A DNA stretch of 61,020 nucleotides, taken from positions 82,591 to 143,610 of the forward strand of contig JBBECS010000036.1 of the NCBI GenBank assembly GCA_040881685.1, read 5' to 3'. Positions within the stretch are counted from its first letter, which is position 1, and the number at the start of each line of letters is the position of its first letter. The DNA comes from Acidimicrobiia bacterium (lineage in GTDB: Bacteria; Actinomycetota; Acidimicrobiia; IMCC26256; PALSA-555). Positions 43,314-50,980 of this stretch are shown piece after piece. The notes under the pieces were generated by a model. That model was not told the origin of the DNA. It saw only the letters and a list, made by a program, of their open reading frames with translations, and searched no databases. The translations under genes and the position numbers were made by a program.

Positions 43314-44084
43314 ATGGCCAATGCTCTCGACGTGCTCGCGTCGTACCTACCGACATTCGACACGGTCGAAGAGGAACGCCAGCACCGCAAGGAGCGACTC
43401 GCGGCTGCGTTCCGCCTCTTCGGCCGCTTCGGGTTCGACGAGGGAGTCGCCGGGCACATCACTGCCCGCGACCCCGAGCACGCAGACCACTTCTGGGTGA
43501 ACCCGTTCGGCATGTCGTTCAGCCACATCCGGGTGTCCGACCTGATCCTCGTCAACGACAAGGGTGAGGTCGTCGAAGGCTCGGCGGCGGTCAACACGGC
43601 GGCGTTCGCCATCCACGGGCAGGTGCACGCGGCGCGCCCCGACGTGGTCGCGGCGGCGCACGCGCACTCCATCTACGGCAAGTCGTGGTCGACGCTGGGT
43701 CGCCAGCTCGACCCGCTCACCCAAGACGCGTGCGCCTTCTACGAAGACCACGCCGTGTTCGACGACTACACGGGCGTCGTGCTGGACCCCGAAGAGGGCA
43801 AGCGCATCGCCCACGCGCTCGGCGAGAAGAAGGCGGTCATCCTTCGTAACCACGGGCTGCTCACCGTCGGCCACTCGGTCGACGAAGCCGCCTGGTGGTT
43901 CATCACGATGGAACGTTCGTGTCAGGCACAGCTCCTCGCCGAGGCCGCAGGCACGCCTGTCCACATCGACGGCGAGCGCGCCCGCCTCACCGCGAGGCAG
44001 GTGGGCGGCCACCTCGCCGGTTGGTTCAGCTTCCAGCCCATGTACGCCAAGATCACCAGAGAGCAACCCGACCTGTTGGAGTAA
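43314..44084 (+). CDS. Class II aldolase/adducin family protein
   Basis: 256 residues. VAGHITARDPEHADHFWVNPFG is the substrate-phosphate region, HGQVHAARPDVVAAAHAHSIYG carries metal-binding His residues, and RNHGLLTVGHSVDEAAWWF the C-terminal His. The group includes L-fuculose-phosphate aldolase and decarboxylases; this ~250-residue form without a strict phosphate loop is common near dehydrogenases. GGAGG stands 7 bases before the ATG. Immediately after its stop comes the first of two hairpin repeats. Confidence 0.85.
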   Translation: MANALDVLASYLPTFDTVEEERQHRKERLAAAFRLFGRFGFDEGVAGHITARDPEHADHFWVNPFGMSFSHIRVSDLILVNDKGEVVEGSAAVNTAAFAIHGQVHAARPDVVAAAHAHSIYGKSWSTLGRQLDPLTQDACAFYEDHAVFDDYTGVVLDPEEGKRIAHALGEKKAVILRNHGLLTVGHSVDEAAWWFITMERSCQAQLLAEAAGTPVHIDGERARLTARQVGGHLAGWFSFQPMYAKITREQPDLLE

Positions 44085-44090
44085 CCACAT

Positions 44091-44131
44091 TTGCGTCGCT
44101 GCACCGGAATAGTCCCGGAGCAGCGACGCAA
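44091..44131. repeat. Hairpin repeat copy 1, left of the AbiEi/DUF559 gene
   Basis: TTGCGTCGCTGC and GCAGCGACGCAA are perfect 12-base arms around 17 bases that hold a second, inner stem (CCGG/CCGG). From 44093 on, about 45 bases match the copy at 45111 at 40 positions, in the same orientation. It could also terminate the aldolase transcript, but near-identity of the two copies needs another explanation. Confidence 0.8.
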
Positions 44132-44170
44132 GAGCGTGGGGTGTCACACCCTGGTGATGGCATTTCCGCC

Positions 44171-45091
44171 ATGTCCAAGCCTGACGTTCGCCTCGCCGAG
44201 TTCGCGGCTCGAAATCACGGCACGTTCTCCACAACTCACGCCCGGTTGCTGGGCTTCACCGATGACCTGATCGAGCACCGATTGGCAGCGGGTCGGTGGA
44301 CCGCGCTGTACCTGAACTCGTACCGGCTTGCCGGCGTGCCACCGACGTGGCAGGGCGATCTGCTCGCGGCATGTTGGGCAGGTGGCTTCCGTGCCGTGGC
44401 TTCGCATCGGTCCTCCGCCGCGCTCTGGGGTCTACCGGGCGGTCGAACCATGCCGGCCGAGATCACCACGCCTCGGTGGTTACGCGCTCGGCACCCCAGC
44501 GTCGAGGTGCACGAGACCATGGCCGTCGAGGGAGTTGACCTGGCGTCGGTCGACGGGATCCCAGCCACGAGCGTGGAGCGCACTCTCCTCGACCTTGCCG
44601 CCGTGAGCGGCGACCGAACCGTGGAGCTCGCGCTCGATGCTGCCGAGAGACGACGGCTGACGACGGCGGCTGCGGTCCGGGCGACGCTGATGCGATTGGC
44701 GAAGCCCGGGAGACGTGGCGTGCAGCGTCTCCGACGGGTGTTGGACCTCTACGCTCCCGAGAAGGGCATGTCGGAGAGCGAGGCTGAGAGGCTCCTAGTT
44801 CGCGTGCTGCGCGAGAACGGGCTTCCTGCGCCGGTGCTGCAGCACTCCATCCATAATGGCTCCACGTTTGTCGCCAGGGTTGACGCGGCGTACGTCGATC
44901 TGAAGATCGCCATCGAGTACGACAGCTACGAGCATCACACGGGTCGCCTCGCGCTCGTACGCGACAGCGCCCGCAGAAATCGGCTCGTGTCGCTCGGCTG
45001 GGCGCCGATCACTGCGACCGCCGCCGATCTCCGGAACGGTGGTTTCGTTCTGACCGCGGCGATCCGCGCAACCGCACGACTCGCGTCGTAG
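44171..45091 (+). CDS. AbiEi-type antitoxin domain protein with DUF559/Vsr-like nuclease domain
   Basis: 306 residues. The N-terminus (RLAEFAARNHGTFSTTHARL, then LLGFTDDLIEHRLAAGRWTAL) is the winged-helix domain of AbiEi antitoxins; ASHRSSAALWGLPGG and TSVERTLLDLAAVSGDRTVELALDAAERR follow. The C-terminal part (about 205-306) has the DUF559/Vsr nuclease pattern: RVDAAYVDLKIAIEYDSYEHH (D238, E249, D251), then RDSARRNRLVSLGW. Such single-gene fusions are widespread in actinobacteria without an AbiEii toxin, and none is found here. The gene is framed by two near-identical hairpins, so it may be a mobile or defence cassette. Confidence 0.82.
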   Translation: MSKPDVRLAEFAARNHGTFSTTHARLLGFTDDLIEHRLAAGRWTALYLNSYRLAGVPPTWQGDLLAACWAGGFRAVASHRSSAALWGLPGGRTMPAEITTPRWLRARHPSVEVHETMAVEGVDLASVDGIPATSVERTLLDLAAVSGDRTVELALDAAERRRLTTAAAVRATLMRLAKPGRRGVQRLRRVLDLYAPEKGMSESEAERLLVRVLRENGLPAPVLQHSIHNGSTFVARVDAAYVDLKIAIEYDSYEHHTGRLALVRDSARRNRLVSLGWAPITATAADLRNGGFVLTAAIRATARLAS

Positions 45092-45110
45092 TGCAACGCA
45101 AGCGCTCTTT

Positions 45111-45148
45111 CGTCGCTCAACCGGAATGGTTCCGGAGCAGCGACGCAA
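45111..45148. repeat. Hairpin repeat copy 2, right of the AbiEi/DUF559 gene
   Basis: CGTCGCT/AGCGACG outer arms and a perfect inner stem CCGGAA-tgg-TTCCGG. Compared with copy 1 the differences are two adjacent bases in the left arm and three single transitions; the inner-stem changes preserve or improve pairing. The same orientation as copy 1 makes the pair direct repeats 1018 bases apart. Confidence 0.8.
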
Positions 45149-45159
45149 GAGTGTGTTCC

Positions 45160-45954
45160 TTACCGCTCCGATTCGACTTGGGTGGCGTACGACTTGGTGC
45201 CGGCGATGAACGCGTCGGGGTCTTGGAACTTGTTGGCGGTGACGTCCTTGAACCAGTCGGGGACGTAGCCCTCGATCGTGCCGGAGTCGAGCATCGCAAC
45301 CACCGGCTCCACGATCGTCTCGACCGGCACCATGATGTCGGTGCTGTGGAACCCCTCCTCGTTGTCGGGGAGGTGGAACAACTCGGTGTCGAGCACGCCC
45401 GGGTTCACGATGTGCACGCCCACGCCGGTGTCACGCAAGTCCACCGCCATCGACTCGCTGAAGGCGGTGAGCGCGGCCTTGCTGGCCGCGTAGCACGACT
45501 CGATCGGTGGGCCGAGCCGAGCAGCGACCGACGAGATGTTCACGATGTGTCCCTTGCGCTCGATCAGCCCGGGAAGCAGCGCGATCGTCAGCCGGACAGG
45601 CGAGAAGTAGTTGATGCGCATGACCGTCTCGGACTCGTCCGGAGTGAGGCGCGTCACGTGGCGGCGCTTGGGGATGCCGGCGTTGTTGATGAGCACGTCG
45701 ACACCGCCGAGCTCCTGCTCGACCTTCGCGGCAAAGGGAGCGATGCCGTCGAGGTCACTGAGGTCGATCGCCCACGAACGCGAATCGGGGGCGTGCTTCT
45801 GCACGCGCTCGAGCACCTCGGCGAGGCGGTCGGTGCGCCGTCCGCAGATGCCGATGGTCGCGCCACGTTCCGCGAAGCCCTCCGCGAGCGCCGCGCCGAT
45901 GCCCGCCGATGACCCGGTGACGAGAACCTTCTTGCCTTCGAGTGAGTACGTCAT
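45160..45954 (-). CDS. Short-chain dehydrogenase/reductase (SDR)
   Basis: 264 residues: TGSSAGIGAA, NNAGI, catalytic Ser in NISSVAARLG, Tyr/Lys in YAASK. The C-terminal third (STDIMVPVETIVEPVVAMLDSG, WFKDVTANKF) is that of SDRs acting on long-chain ketones such as the 3-ketosphinganine reductase/DltE-like group. The ATG at 45954 starts the fold directly. It is convergent with the AbiEi/DUF559 gene across hairpin copy 2. Confidence 0.87.
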   Translation of the reverse strand: MTYSLEGKKVLVTGSSAGIGAALAEGFAERGATIGICGRRTDRLAEVLERVQKHAPDSRSWAIDLSDLDGIAPFAAKVEQELGGVDVLINNAGIPKRRHVTRLTPDESETVMRINYFSPVRLTIALLPGLIERKGHIVNISSVAARLGPPIESCYAASKAALTAFSESMAVDLRDTGVGVHIVNPGVLDTELFHLPDNEEGFHSTDIMVPVETIVEPVVAMLDSGTIEGYVPDWFKDVTANKFQDPDAFIAGTKSYATQVESER

Positions 45955-46008
45955 GGCGGCATGCTCGCACAACCCTGACGTGGGCGTCAGCCCGTCCGAC
46001 CACCGGAC

Positions 46009-46014
46009 TAGGGT
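46009..46014 (+). promoter_or_regulatory. Leaderless -10 box, TAGGGT
   Basis: TAGGGT, 8 bases before the GTG at 46023, heads the SDR-LLM pair. Confidence 0.55.
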
Positions 46015-46022
46015 TCGCCGCC

Positions 46023-46826
46023 GTGCCGCTCGACCCATCGACTGCGCTGCTCACCGACCGTATTGCGATCGTGACGGGTGCAGCGGTCGGGATCGGCGAA
46101 GCGATTGCCACGGCATTCGCTCGCTTCGGTGCACACGTCGCCATCTGTGACCGCGACGTCAAGAACATGGACAAGACCGCGAGCGTGATCGAAGGCGAAG
46201 GGCGACGTGTCGTCGCGGCTGAGCTGGACGTGCGAGAGGGCGACGCGGTCACAGGTTTCCTCGAGACCGTCCATGCCGAGCTCGGCGCAGTCGACGTTCT
46301 CGTCAACAACGCCGGCGGCGGCTTCTACGCCAACTTCATGGACGTCAACGCGAAGGGTCAGGACTCGCTCATTCGAGAGAACTTCGTGAGTGTCACCCAC
46401 TTCATCCGCGGCGTCGTGCCGCTCATGCCGCAGGGGGGTGGATCGATCATCAACCTCACGTCGATCGAGGCGCATCGGGCTGCACCGGGCTTCGCCGTCT
46501 ACTCGGCCATGAAGGCGGCGGTCGCCAGCCTCACGAAGAGCCTCGCCCTCGAGCTCGGGCCTCAGCACGTGAGGGTCAACTGCATCGCGCCTGACGTGAT
46601 CCCGACGCCGGGCATCGGCGGTGAGATGGGTGTACACACGCCGCTCCCGGTCGAAGGTCACGTCGACGACATCGCCGCCGCCGCGGTTTACCTCGCGAGC
46701 GACATGAGTCGATTCGTGAGCGGCACCACCATCCATGTCGACGGCGGCAACTTGGTCGCGGGCGGCTGGCACCGCAACGACGATGGCAGCTACCTCACGC
46801 ATCCAGCGATGAGGCCCGGCGCGTGA
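46023..46826 (+). CDS. Short-chain dehydrogenase/reductase with GGW tail
   Basis: 267 residues: TGAAVGIGEA, NNAGGG, catalytic Ser in NLTSIEAHRA, Tyr/Lys in YSAMK. The tail DMSRFVSGTTIHVDGGNLVAGGWHR is nearly that of the SDR at 22058, which is also joined to an LLM gene, so these are probably paralogues of one SDR-LLM module. The stop overlaps the GTG of the LLM gene (GTGA). Confidence 0.88.
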   Translation: MPLDPSTALLTDRIAIVTGAAVGIGEAIATAFARFGAHVAICDRDVKNMDKTASVIEGEGRRVVAAELDVREGDAVTGFLETVHAELGAVDVLVNNAGGGFYANFMDVNAKGQDSLIRENFVSVTHFIRGVVPLMPQGGGSIINLTSIEAHRAAPGFAVYSAMKAAVASLTKSLALELGPQHVRVNCIAPDVIPTPGIGGEMGVHTPLPVEGHVDDIAAAAVYLASDMSRFVSGTTIHVDGGNLVAGGWHRNDDGSYLTHPAMRPGA

Positions 46827-47665
46827 AGTTCGGCATCGCGCTCGGTGCGCTGCACCACAAGGCGTTCGTCGAGGCCACACTCGTGGCCGACGAGGTCGGT
46901 TACGAATCCGTTTGGTTGCCCGAGCACCTCGTGCTCACTGCACAGATGAGCCGCTCACCGCATCCGGGTGAAGAGCACCCTCCAGTGCCGCCGAACGTGC
47001 CGATCTACGACGCATTCGCGTACCTAGCGTTCCTCGCGGCCCAGACGGAGCAGATCCGCCTCGGCACGCACGTCTACAACATCGGCCTCCGTCATCCCTT
47101 CACGACGGCGCGTGGCGTGCAGACGCTCGACATCCTCTCGGGCGGTCGCGTCGAGTTCGGCATCGGCGCGAGCTGGCTCGAAGAGGAGTGGAAGACCGTC
47201 GGTCTTGACTTCAAGTCGAGAGGTCGGCGCGTCGACGAGGCGATCGAGGTCTGCAAGAAGCTCTGGACGCAACAGGAGATCAGCCACGAGGGAGAGTTCT
47301 TCCAGTTCGACACGGTCATGTTCGAACCCAAGCCGGTGCAGAAGCCGTGGCCGCCGCTTCTCATCGGTGGCGAGAGCAAGGCTGCGCTCCGCCGGGCCGC
47401 CAAGCAATGCGACGGCTGGATCGGCATGCAGAGCGACTTCGAACGCGGCGCAATGCTGATCGGGCAGCTCCGGGAGCTCCTCGCCGAGAGCGGGCGCGAC
47501 GACACCAACTTCCAGTTCTGCCTCGGCGGGCGGGTGGCTTCGCGCGACGACGTGAAGCGTTGGGAGGACATCGGCGTCACCCGCATGGTCGTCAGCCCGT
47601 GGCGTCGTTCCCGCGAGGCCATCGACGGAATCCGCCGCTTCGCGGACGAGATCGGACTCGGCTAG
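46823..47665 (+). CDS. LLM-class F420-dependent oxidoreductase
   Basis: 280 residues. SVWLPEHLVL, THVYNIGLRHPFTTARGVQTLDILSGGRVEFGIGASWLEEEW and PLLIGGESKAALRRAAKQCDGWIG identify the TIGR03619-like F420 group. Coupled by GTGA overlap to an SDR. In this order (SDR first) it is the reverse of the LLM-SDR arrangements at 6705 and 12551. Confidence 0.88.
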   Translation: MKFGIALGALHHKAFVEATLVADEVGYESVWLPEHLVLTAQMSRSPHPGEEHPPVPPNVPIYDAFAYLAFLAAQTEQIRLGTHVYNIGLRHPFTTARGVQTLDILSGGRVEFGIGASWLEEEWKTVGLDFKSRGRRVDEAIEVCKKLWTQQEISHEGEFFQFDTVMFEPKPVQKPWPPLLIGGESKAALRRAAKQCDGWIGMQSDFERGAMLIGQLRELLAESGRDDTNFQFCLGGRVASRDDVKRWEDIGVTRMVVSPWRRSREAIDGIRRFADEIGLG

Positions 47666-47671
47666 CCGCGC

Positions 47672-48427
47672 CTACGGTCCGTCCTTCAGCAACGCCGAAG
47701 GATCTGCATCGAAGTCCCGGATCGTTCCCTTGTTCCGGAGCGCGACCGCGATCTGCTCGGGCTGCATCGAGTAGCAGATGCCGGCCATGAGTGGCTCCAG
47801 CTCCGTCGCCGCCTCGACCGCGTCGAGGTCCATGCCCCGTCCGATGCCGATGTCACACCCGCGCCGAAGCACGATCACTGGCTCCGACTCTTCCGGTGGG
47901 AACGTCTTGTCGGCCCAGCGGAGGAAGCCACCGCGCCACTGCGCCTCCGAGAACGGTGGTGGTGCGAGGCACGTGCGCCCTTCCACGGTCCAGGTGTGGA
48001 GGAGCTCGTCGTCACGCCAGAGCCGGATGTCGATCCGTTCGCCTTCGAGCCCGCCGGCAGGCACCTCGACGTCGTATTGACGTGACGTGCCGACCGGGCC
48101 GCCACGCGCCGCGTGAGCCACCGCCAGCCCAGCGAGATCGAACATGTGGGTGCAGTTCTGCTTGGGATCGGCGTGCTCGCCGATCGCGAGACACCGAAGT
48201 GACAACGGCATGCCCGCGACCGTTCGCAGCGGGCCCGCGGCGTCGGGGCAGGTGGTCCATGGCCACCGCTCGGCACCCGCTTCTGCTGCCGTCACGCGCT
48301 CACCGTCGTGACGAAGCGTGACCACGAAGTGGTGGAAGTCGTCCTCGAGGCCGCCTTCGACGACACCGGGTGCGGTGACAACCAGGCGGATCCGCCGACG
48401 GTACGCGCCCTCGGGGAAATGCGTCAT
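47672..48427 (-). CDS. DUF2889 family protein
   Basis: 251 residues. RRRIRLVVTAPGVVEGGLEDDFHHFVVTLRHDGERVTAAEA and RWPWTTCPDAAGPLRTVAGMPL, then CTHMFDLAGLAVAHAARG, are the marks of DUF2889, a family without known activity. Conserved His (DDFHH), Cys (TTCP, NCTH) and Asp (MFDLA) could bind a metal or CoA. The ATG overlaps the stop of the acyl-CoA ligase (ATGA), fourth gene of MaoC-VOC-ligase-DUF2889. Confidence 0.83.
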   Translation of the reverse strand: MTHFPEGAYRRRIRLVVTAPGVVEGGLEDDFHHFVVTLRHDGERVTAAEAGAERWPWTTCPDAAGPLRTVAGMPLSLRCLAIGEHADPKQNCTHMFDLAGLAVAHAARGGPVGTSRQYDVEVPAGGLEGERIDIRLWRDDELLHTWTVEGRTCLAPPPFSEAQWRGGFLRWADKTFPPEESEPVIVLRRGCDIGIGRGMDLDAVEAATELEPLMAGICYSMQPEQIAVALRNKGTIRDFDADPSALLKDGP

Positions 48428-49983
48428 GCGCTGCGAACCCGCCCACCCGGATAGTTGCCCCCACCGAAGCGCTCGTCGAGCGCGTCGTAGTCGATGGCAA
48501 AGCCACCGATCTTCGGCAGTTCGCTTACGAACTCCACACTGCGTGGCTTCTTGAACGACGCGATCTCCACGCGGCAGTACTCGATGATCTCGTTCTCGGT
48601 GACCGACGCGCCCTCGTGACAGACGACGATTGCCTTCACGCTCTGTACCCACTTCGGGTCGGGGATGCCGATGACCGCGCACTCGGCGACCGCGTCGTGC
48701 GAAGCGATGCAGCGCTCGACCTCGATCGGGTAGATGTTCTCGGCTGCGGACTTGATCATGCGGGTCTTGGGTCCCACGAAGCTGAGTGATCCGTCGGTCT
48801 CGCGGCAGCCGAGGTCGTTCGTGTGGTGCCAACCGCCGCGACCGCGTGCCGCGTTCTCCTCGGGACGGTTCCAGTAGCCGCTCATCACCGTCAGGCCGCG
48901 CGTCACGATCTCGCCGGTCTCACCCGTCGGAACGTCCTCGTCCTCCTCGTTTACGATGCGGATCTGCACGACCGGCGACGGGCGTCCGTGTGTCCCGATC
49001 GCGTCCAGGCCGAGGCAGGTGAACGTCATCATCCCCATCGTCTCGGTCTGCCCGTAGCCGCCGGGCGCGGCGGCCCACGGGCTCTCGTCAGGGCTGCACA
49101 TCGCGTCGAGCTCACGCCGGCCGCGGGGGAGCCGCAAGCTCGACAGGTCGTAGCGACCGTCGGCGTTCAGCTCCACGAGCTGGTCCATCATCGGTCCGAC
49201 GAGGAACGCGCCCGTGCACCGTTCCTCAGCGATGACGCGGCACAGCTCCTCGCCCTCCACCCGCCGTAGGAAGACGTTGGTACCCCCGGCGACGAACACG
49301 GAGAAGGTGTTCATCAGCGTGCCGAGATGGAAGAGGGGTCCGCTGTTGAGGAAGATCGACTCGCCGGTCGTGCCGGTCATGGGGCCGTACACCATGCCCT
49401 GCGTCATGCACGCCGTATGGCTGAGCATGGCGCCGTTCGGTCGTCCACCGAAGGCGGCGGTGTAGATCACGAGCGCCGCGCTCGTTGGATCGACGGGGAT
49501 CTCAGGGTCGGCAACGTCGCCGGAGGCGAGGAACGCCTCGTAACCCTCAGGGCCGGTGTCGTCGTGCTGGATCCAGTGCGCCGCGGTCGTGGCCCGTTCC
49601 TGACCCGCGCGCACCGTGTCGCCGACCTCTTCTTCCTGCCAGAAGACGACACGCGCCGCGAGGTCGTCGATCACGAAAGCGAGCTCGTCGGGGCTCTGGC
49701 GCCAGTTGGCCGGGCAGAACATCGCGCCGAGCTTCGAGCACGCCAGCAGCAGCTCGAGGACCCGGAACGAGTTCTGACCGAGCCAGAGCACGCGCTCGCC
49801 CGCGGCGACACCCTCGCTGGCGAGCGCGTTCGCGACCCGATTGACGCGGTCATCGAGCTCCGGATACGTCAACCGCCAGTCACCGTCGACGGCGCCGAGC
49901 ACCTGCGGCCGAGCGCGGCGGTGCTCGCGGAGCTGGTCGCCGAGTGTCGCGCCGTGGAGGAGATCGATGGCGGAAGACGTCAG
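48424..49983 (-). CDS. Acyl-CoA ligase-like ANL protein with CTG start
   Basis: 519 residues when read from the CTG at 49983. The N-terminal 28 residues (SAIDLLHGATLGDQLREH and on) are typical of ANL ligases, but no ATG, GTG or TTG covers them; the first is the GTG at 49902. The CTG overlaps the VOC stop as CTGA, like the ATGA/GTGA joints elsewhere. The A3 loop is changed to YTAAFGGRPNGAML (usual TSGTTGxPKG), and the A10 Lys segment reads PKIGGFAIDYDAL with no Lys after GG. Whether it still makes acyl-CoA is uncertain; it belongs to an actinobacterial subgroup with this loop. Confidence 0.78.
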   Translation of the reverse strand: MTSSAIDLLHGATLGDQLREHRRARPQVLGAVDGDWRLTYPELDDRVNRVANALASEGVAAGERVLWLGQNSFRVLELLLACSKLGAMFCPANWRQSPDELAFVIDDLAARVVFWQEEEVGDTVRAGQERATTAAHWIQHDDTGPEGYEAFLASGDVADPEIPVDPTSAALVIYTAAFGGRPNGAMLSHTACMTQGMVYGPMTGTTGESIFLNSGPLFHLGTLMNTFSVFVAGGTNVFLRRVEGEELCRVIAEERCTGAFLVGPMMDQLVELNADGRYDLSSLRLPRGRRELDAMCSPDESPWAAAPGGYGQTETMGMMTFTCLGLDAIGTHGRPSPVVQIRIVNEEDEDVPTGETGEIVTRGLTVMSGYWNRPEENAARGRGGWHHTNDLGCRETDGSLSFVGPKTRMIKSAAENIYPIEVERCIASHDAVAECAVIGIPDPKWVQSVKAIVVCHEGASVTENEIIEYCRVEIASFKKPRSVEFVSELPKIGGFAIDYDALDERFGGGNYPGGRVRSA

Positions 49984-50426
49984 TGGCCGGCCTCGAGGCT
50001 GTCGCGGTAAGTCAACGGGAGCAGCTCGATGAGCTGGCCGTCGGGATCCTTCACGAACACGCCGAAGCCGATGTTGGTGTCTTCGAGCACCTCGCCGCCG
50101 AAGTCACCGATGCGGGCACAGATGTCATCGACGGCGACGCTCACAGAGATGTGCGTGAGCCCCGGCTCGTTCATCGCCCGCTCGCGTGGCGGCAGCGCCT
50201 TCGCCCCTTCGCCAGCGAAGTGCAACAGCTCGAGGATGAACCCGTCGCGCTTCAGGTAGCACGCGGTCATGCCCATCGGGTTCTTCAGCCGCAACAACTT
50301 GTTCGACGGGTCGTCAGGCGGGTTGATCTCACGCAGGAACTCGAACTTCAAGAGCTCCTCGTAGAAGCGACGCGACCGCCCGAGGTCGGCGACGCAGTGC
50401 CCGAGGTGGTTGAAGACGACCGGCAC
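49980..50426 (-). CDS. VOC (glyoxalase/dioxygenase fold) protein
   Basis: 148 residues in two beta-alpha-beta-beta-beta modules. Possible metal ligands: His in FNHLGHCV, Glu in FILELLHF, His in LTHISVSV, and Glu in GQLIELLPL. All four positions of the VOC metal site are thus filled, which suits methylmalonyl-CoA epimerase, glyoxalase or ring-cleavage activity. It lies 6 bases after the MaoC-like gene and is joined to the ligase gene by four bases. Confidence 0.85.
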   Translation of the reverse strand: MPVVFNHLGHCVADLGRSRRFYEELLKFEFLREINPPDDPSNKLLRLKNPMGMTACYLKRDGFILELLHFAGEGAKALPPRERAMNEPGLTHISVSVAVDDICARIGDFGGEVLEDTNIGFGVFVKDPDGQLIELLPLTYRDSLEAGH

Positions 50427-50432
50427 GCTGCC

Positions 50433-50888
50433 TCAGTCCTTCGGCGGCCGCACGTTGATCGCGAGTGTGAAGATCGTCTTGCACACCGGGTCGCCGGTCT
50501 TGGCGTCCTTCCATTCCGTCTCGGTCACGTAGAACTCGAGCTTGCCGCCGCTCGACTTCTCTTTCTCGTAGACGTCGCTGATCGTGCCCGTGCCTTCGAG
50601 CACGTCGCCCACCTTTGGCCAGCGGTAGTATTCGAAGGCCTGCTCGCCGTGCAGGATCGCCCGCCCGGGTCCGCGAAGTTTCTCGATTGGCAGCCCTGCC
50701 GCGCCGCCGGTACCGATGGAACCCCAGTACGGCATCACGAACGCGAACGTGGGCGGTACGGGCGCCGCGTCCTGCTTGTAGATCTCGTCGGGGTCGAGCA
50801 GCGCCTCGGCGAACACACGCACCGGTCCGCGCTCGATGACCACCTTCTGGGTACCGGTCGCCTGGCCCTTCAACTCGGTGAGTGCCAC
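50433..50888 (-). CDS. MaoC-like (N-terminal type) hydratase domain protein
   Basis: 151 residues with a hot-dog fold: VFAEALLDPDEIY, APVPPTFAFVMPYWGS, GRAILHGEQAFEYYRWPKVGDVLEG and LEFYVTETEW. This is the MaoC_dehydrat_N type, the half that normally pairs with a MaoC domain bearing the catalytic Asp/His (as in the ChsH2-ChsH1 steroid enoyl-CoA hydratase). A partner is not seen nearby. The GTG at 50888 has GGGAGAG about 5 bases upstream. It heads a four-gene operon, divergent from the thiolase. Confidence 0.82.
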   Translation of the reverse strand: MALTELKGQATGTQKVVIERGPVRVFAEALLDPDEIYKQDAAPVPPTFAFVMPYWGSIGTGGAAGLPIEKLRGPGRAILHGEQAFEYYRWPKVGDVLEGTGTISDVYEKEKSSGGKLEFYVTETEWKDAKTGDPVCKTIFTLAINVRPPKD

Positions 50889-50905
50889 GAGAACTCTCCC
50901 TGCCC

Positions 50906-50920
50906 CTGACGCGCTGTCAG
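50906..50920. promoter_or_regulatory. Palindrome between divergent MaoC-like and thiolase genes
   Basis: CTGAC-gcgct-GTCAG has 5-base perfect arms and lies midway between the starts at 50888 and 50981. It could be an operator; short arms make chance occurrence possible. Confidence 0.35.
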
Positions 50921-50937
50921 CCGCGCAAGGTAGTCGA

Positions 50938-50943
50938 TACGCT
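50938..50943 (+). promoter_or_regulatory. -10 box TACGCT of the thiolase gene
   Basis: TACGCT lies 37 bases before the ATG; AGGAG with 8 bases of spacing lies between, so the transcript has a leader. Confidence 0.45.
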
Positions 50944-50980
50944 GGAGGACCGACCACGCCACCGGACAGGAGCACTTTCA

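Noticed and set aside
44091-45148. Classical insertion sequence
   Set aside because: No transposase motif; the flanking hairpins are direct repeats, not terminal inverted repeats, and no target-site duplication was recognised.
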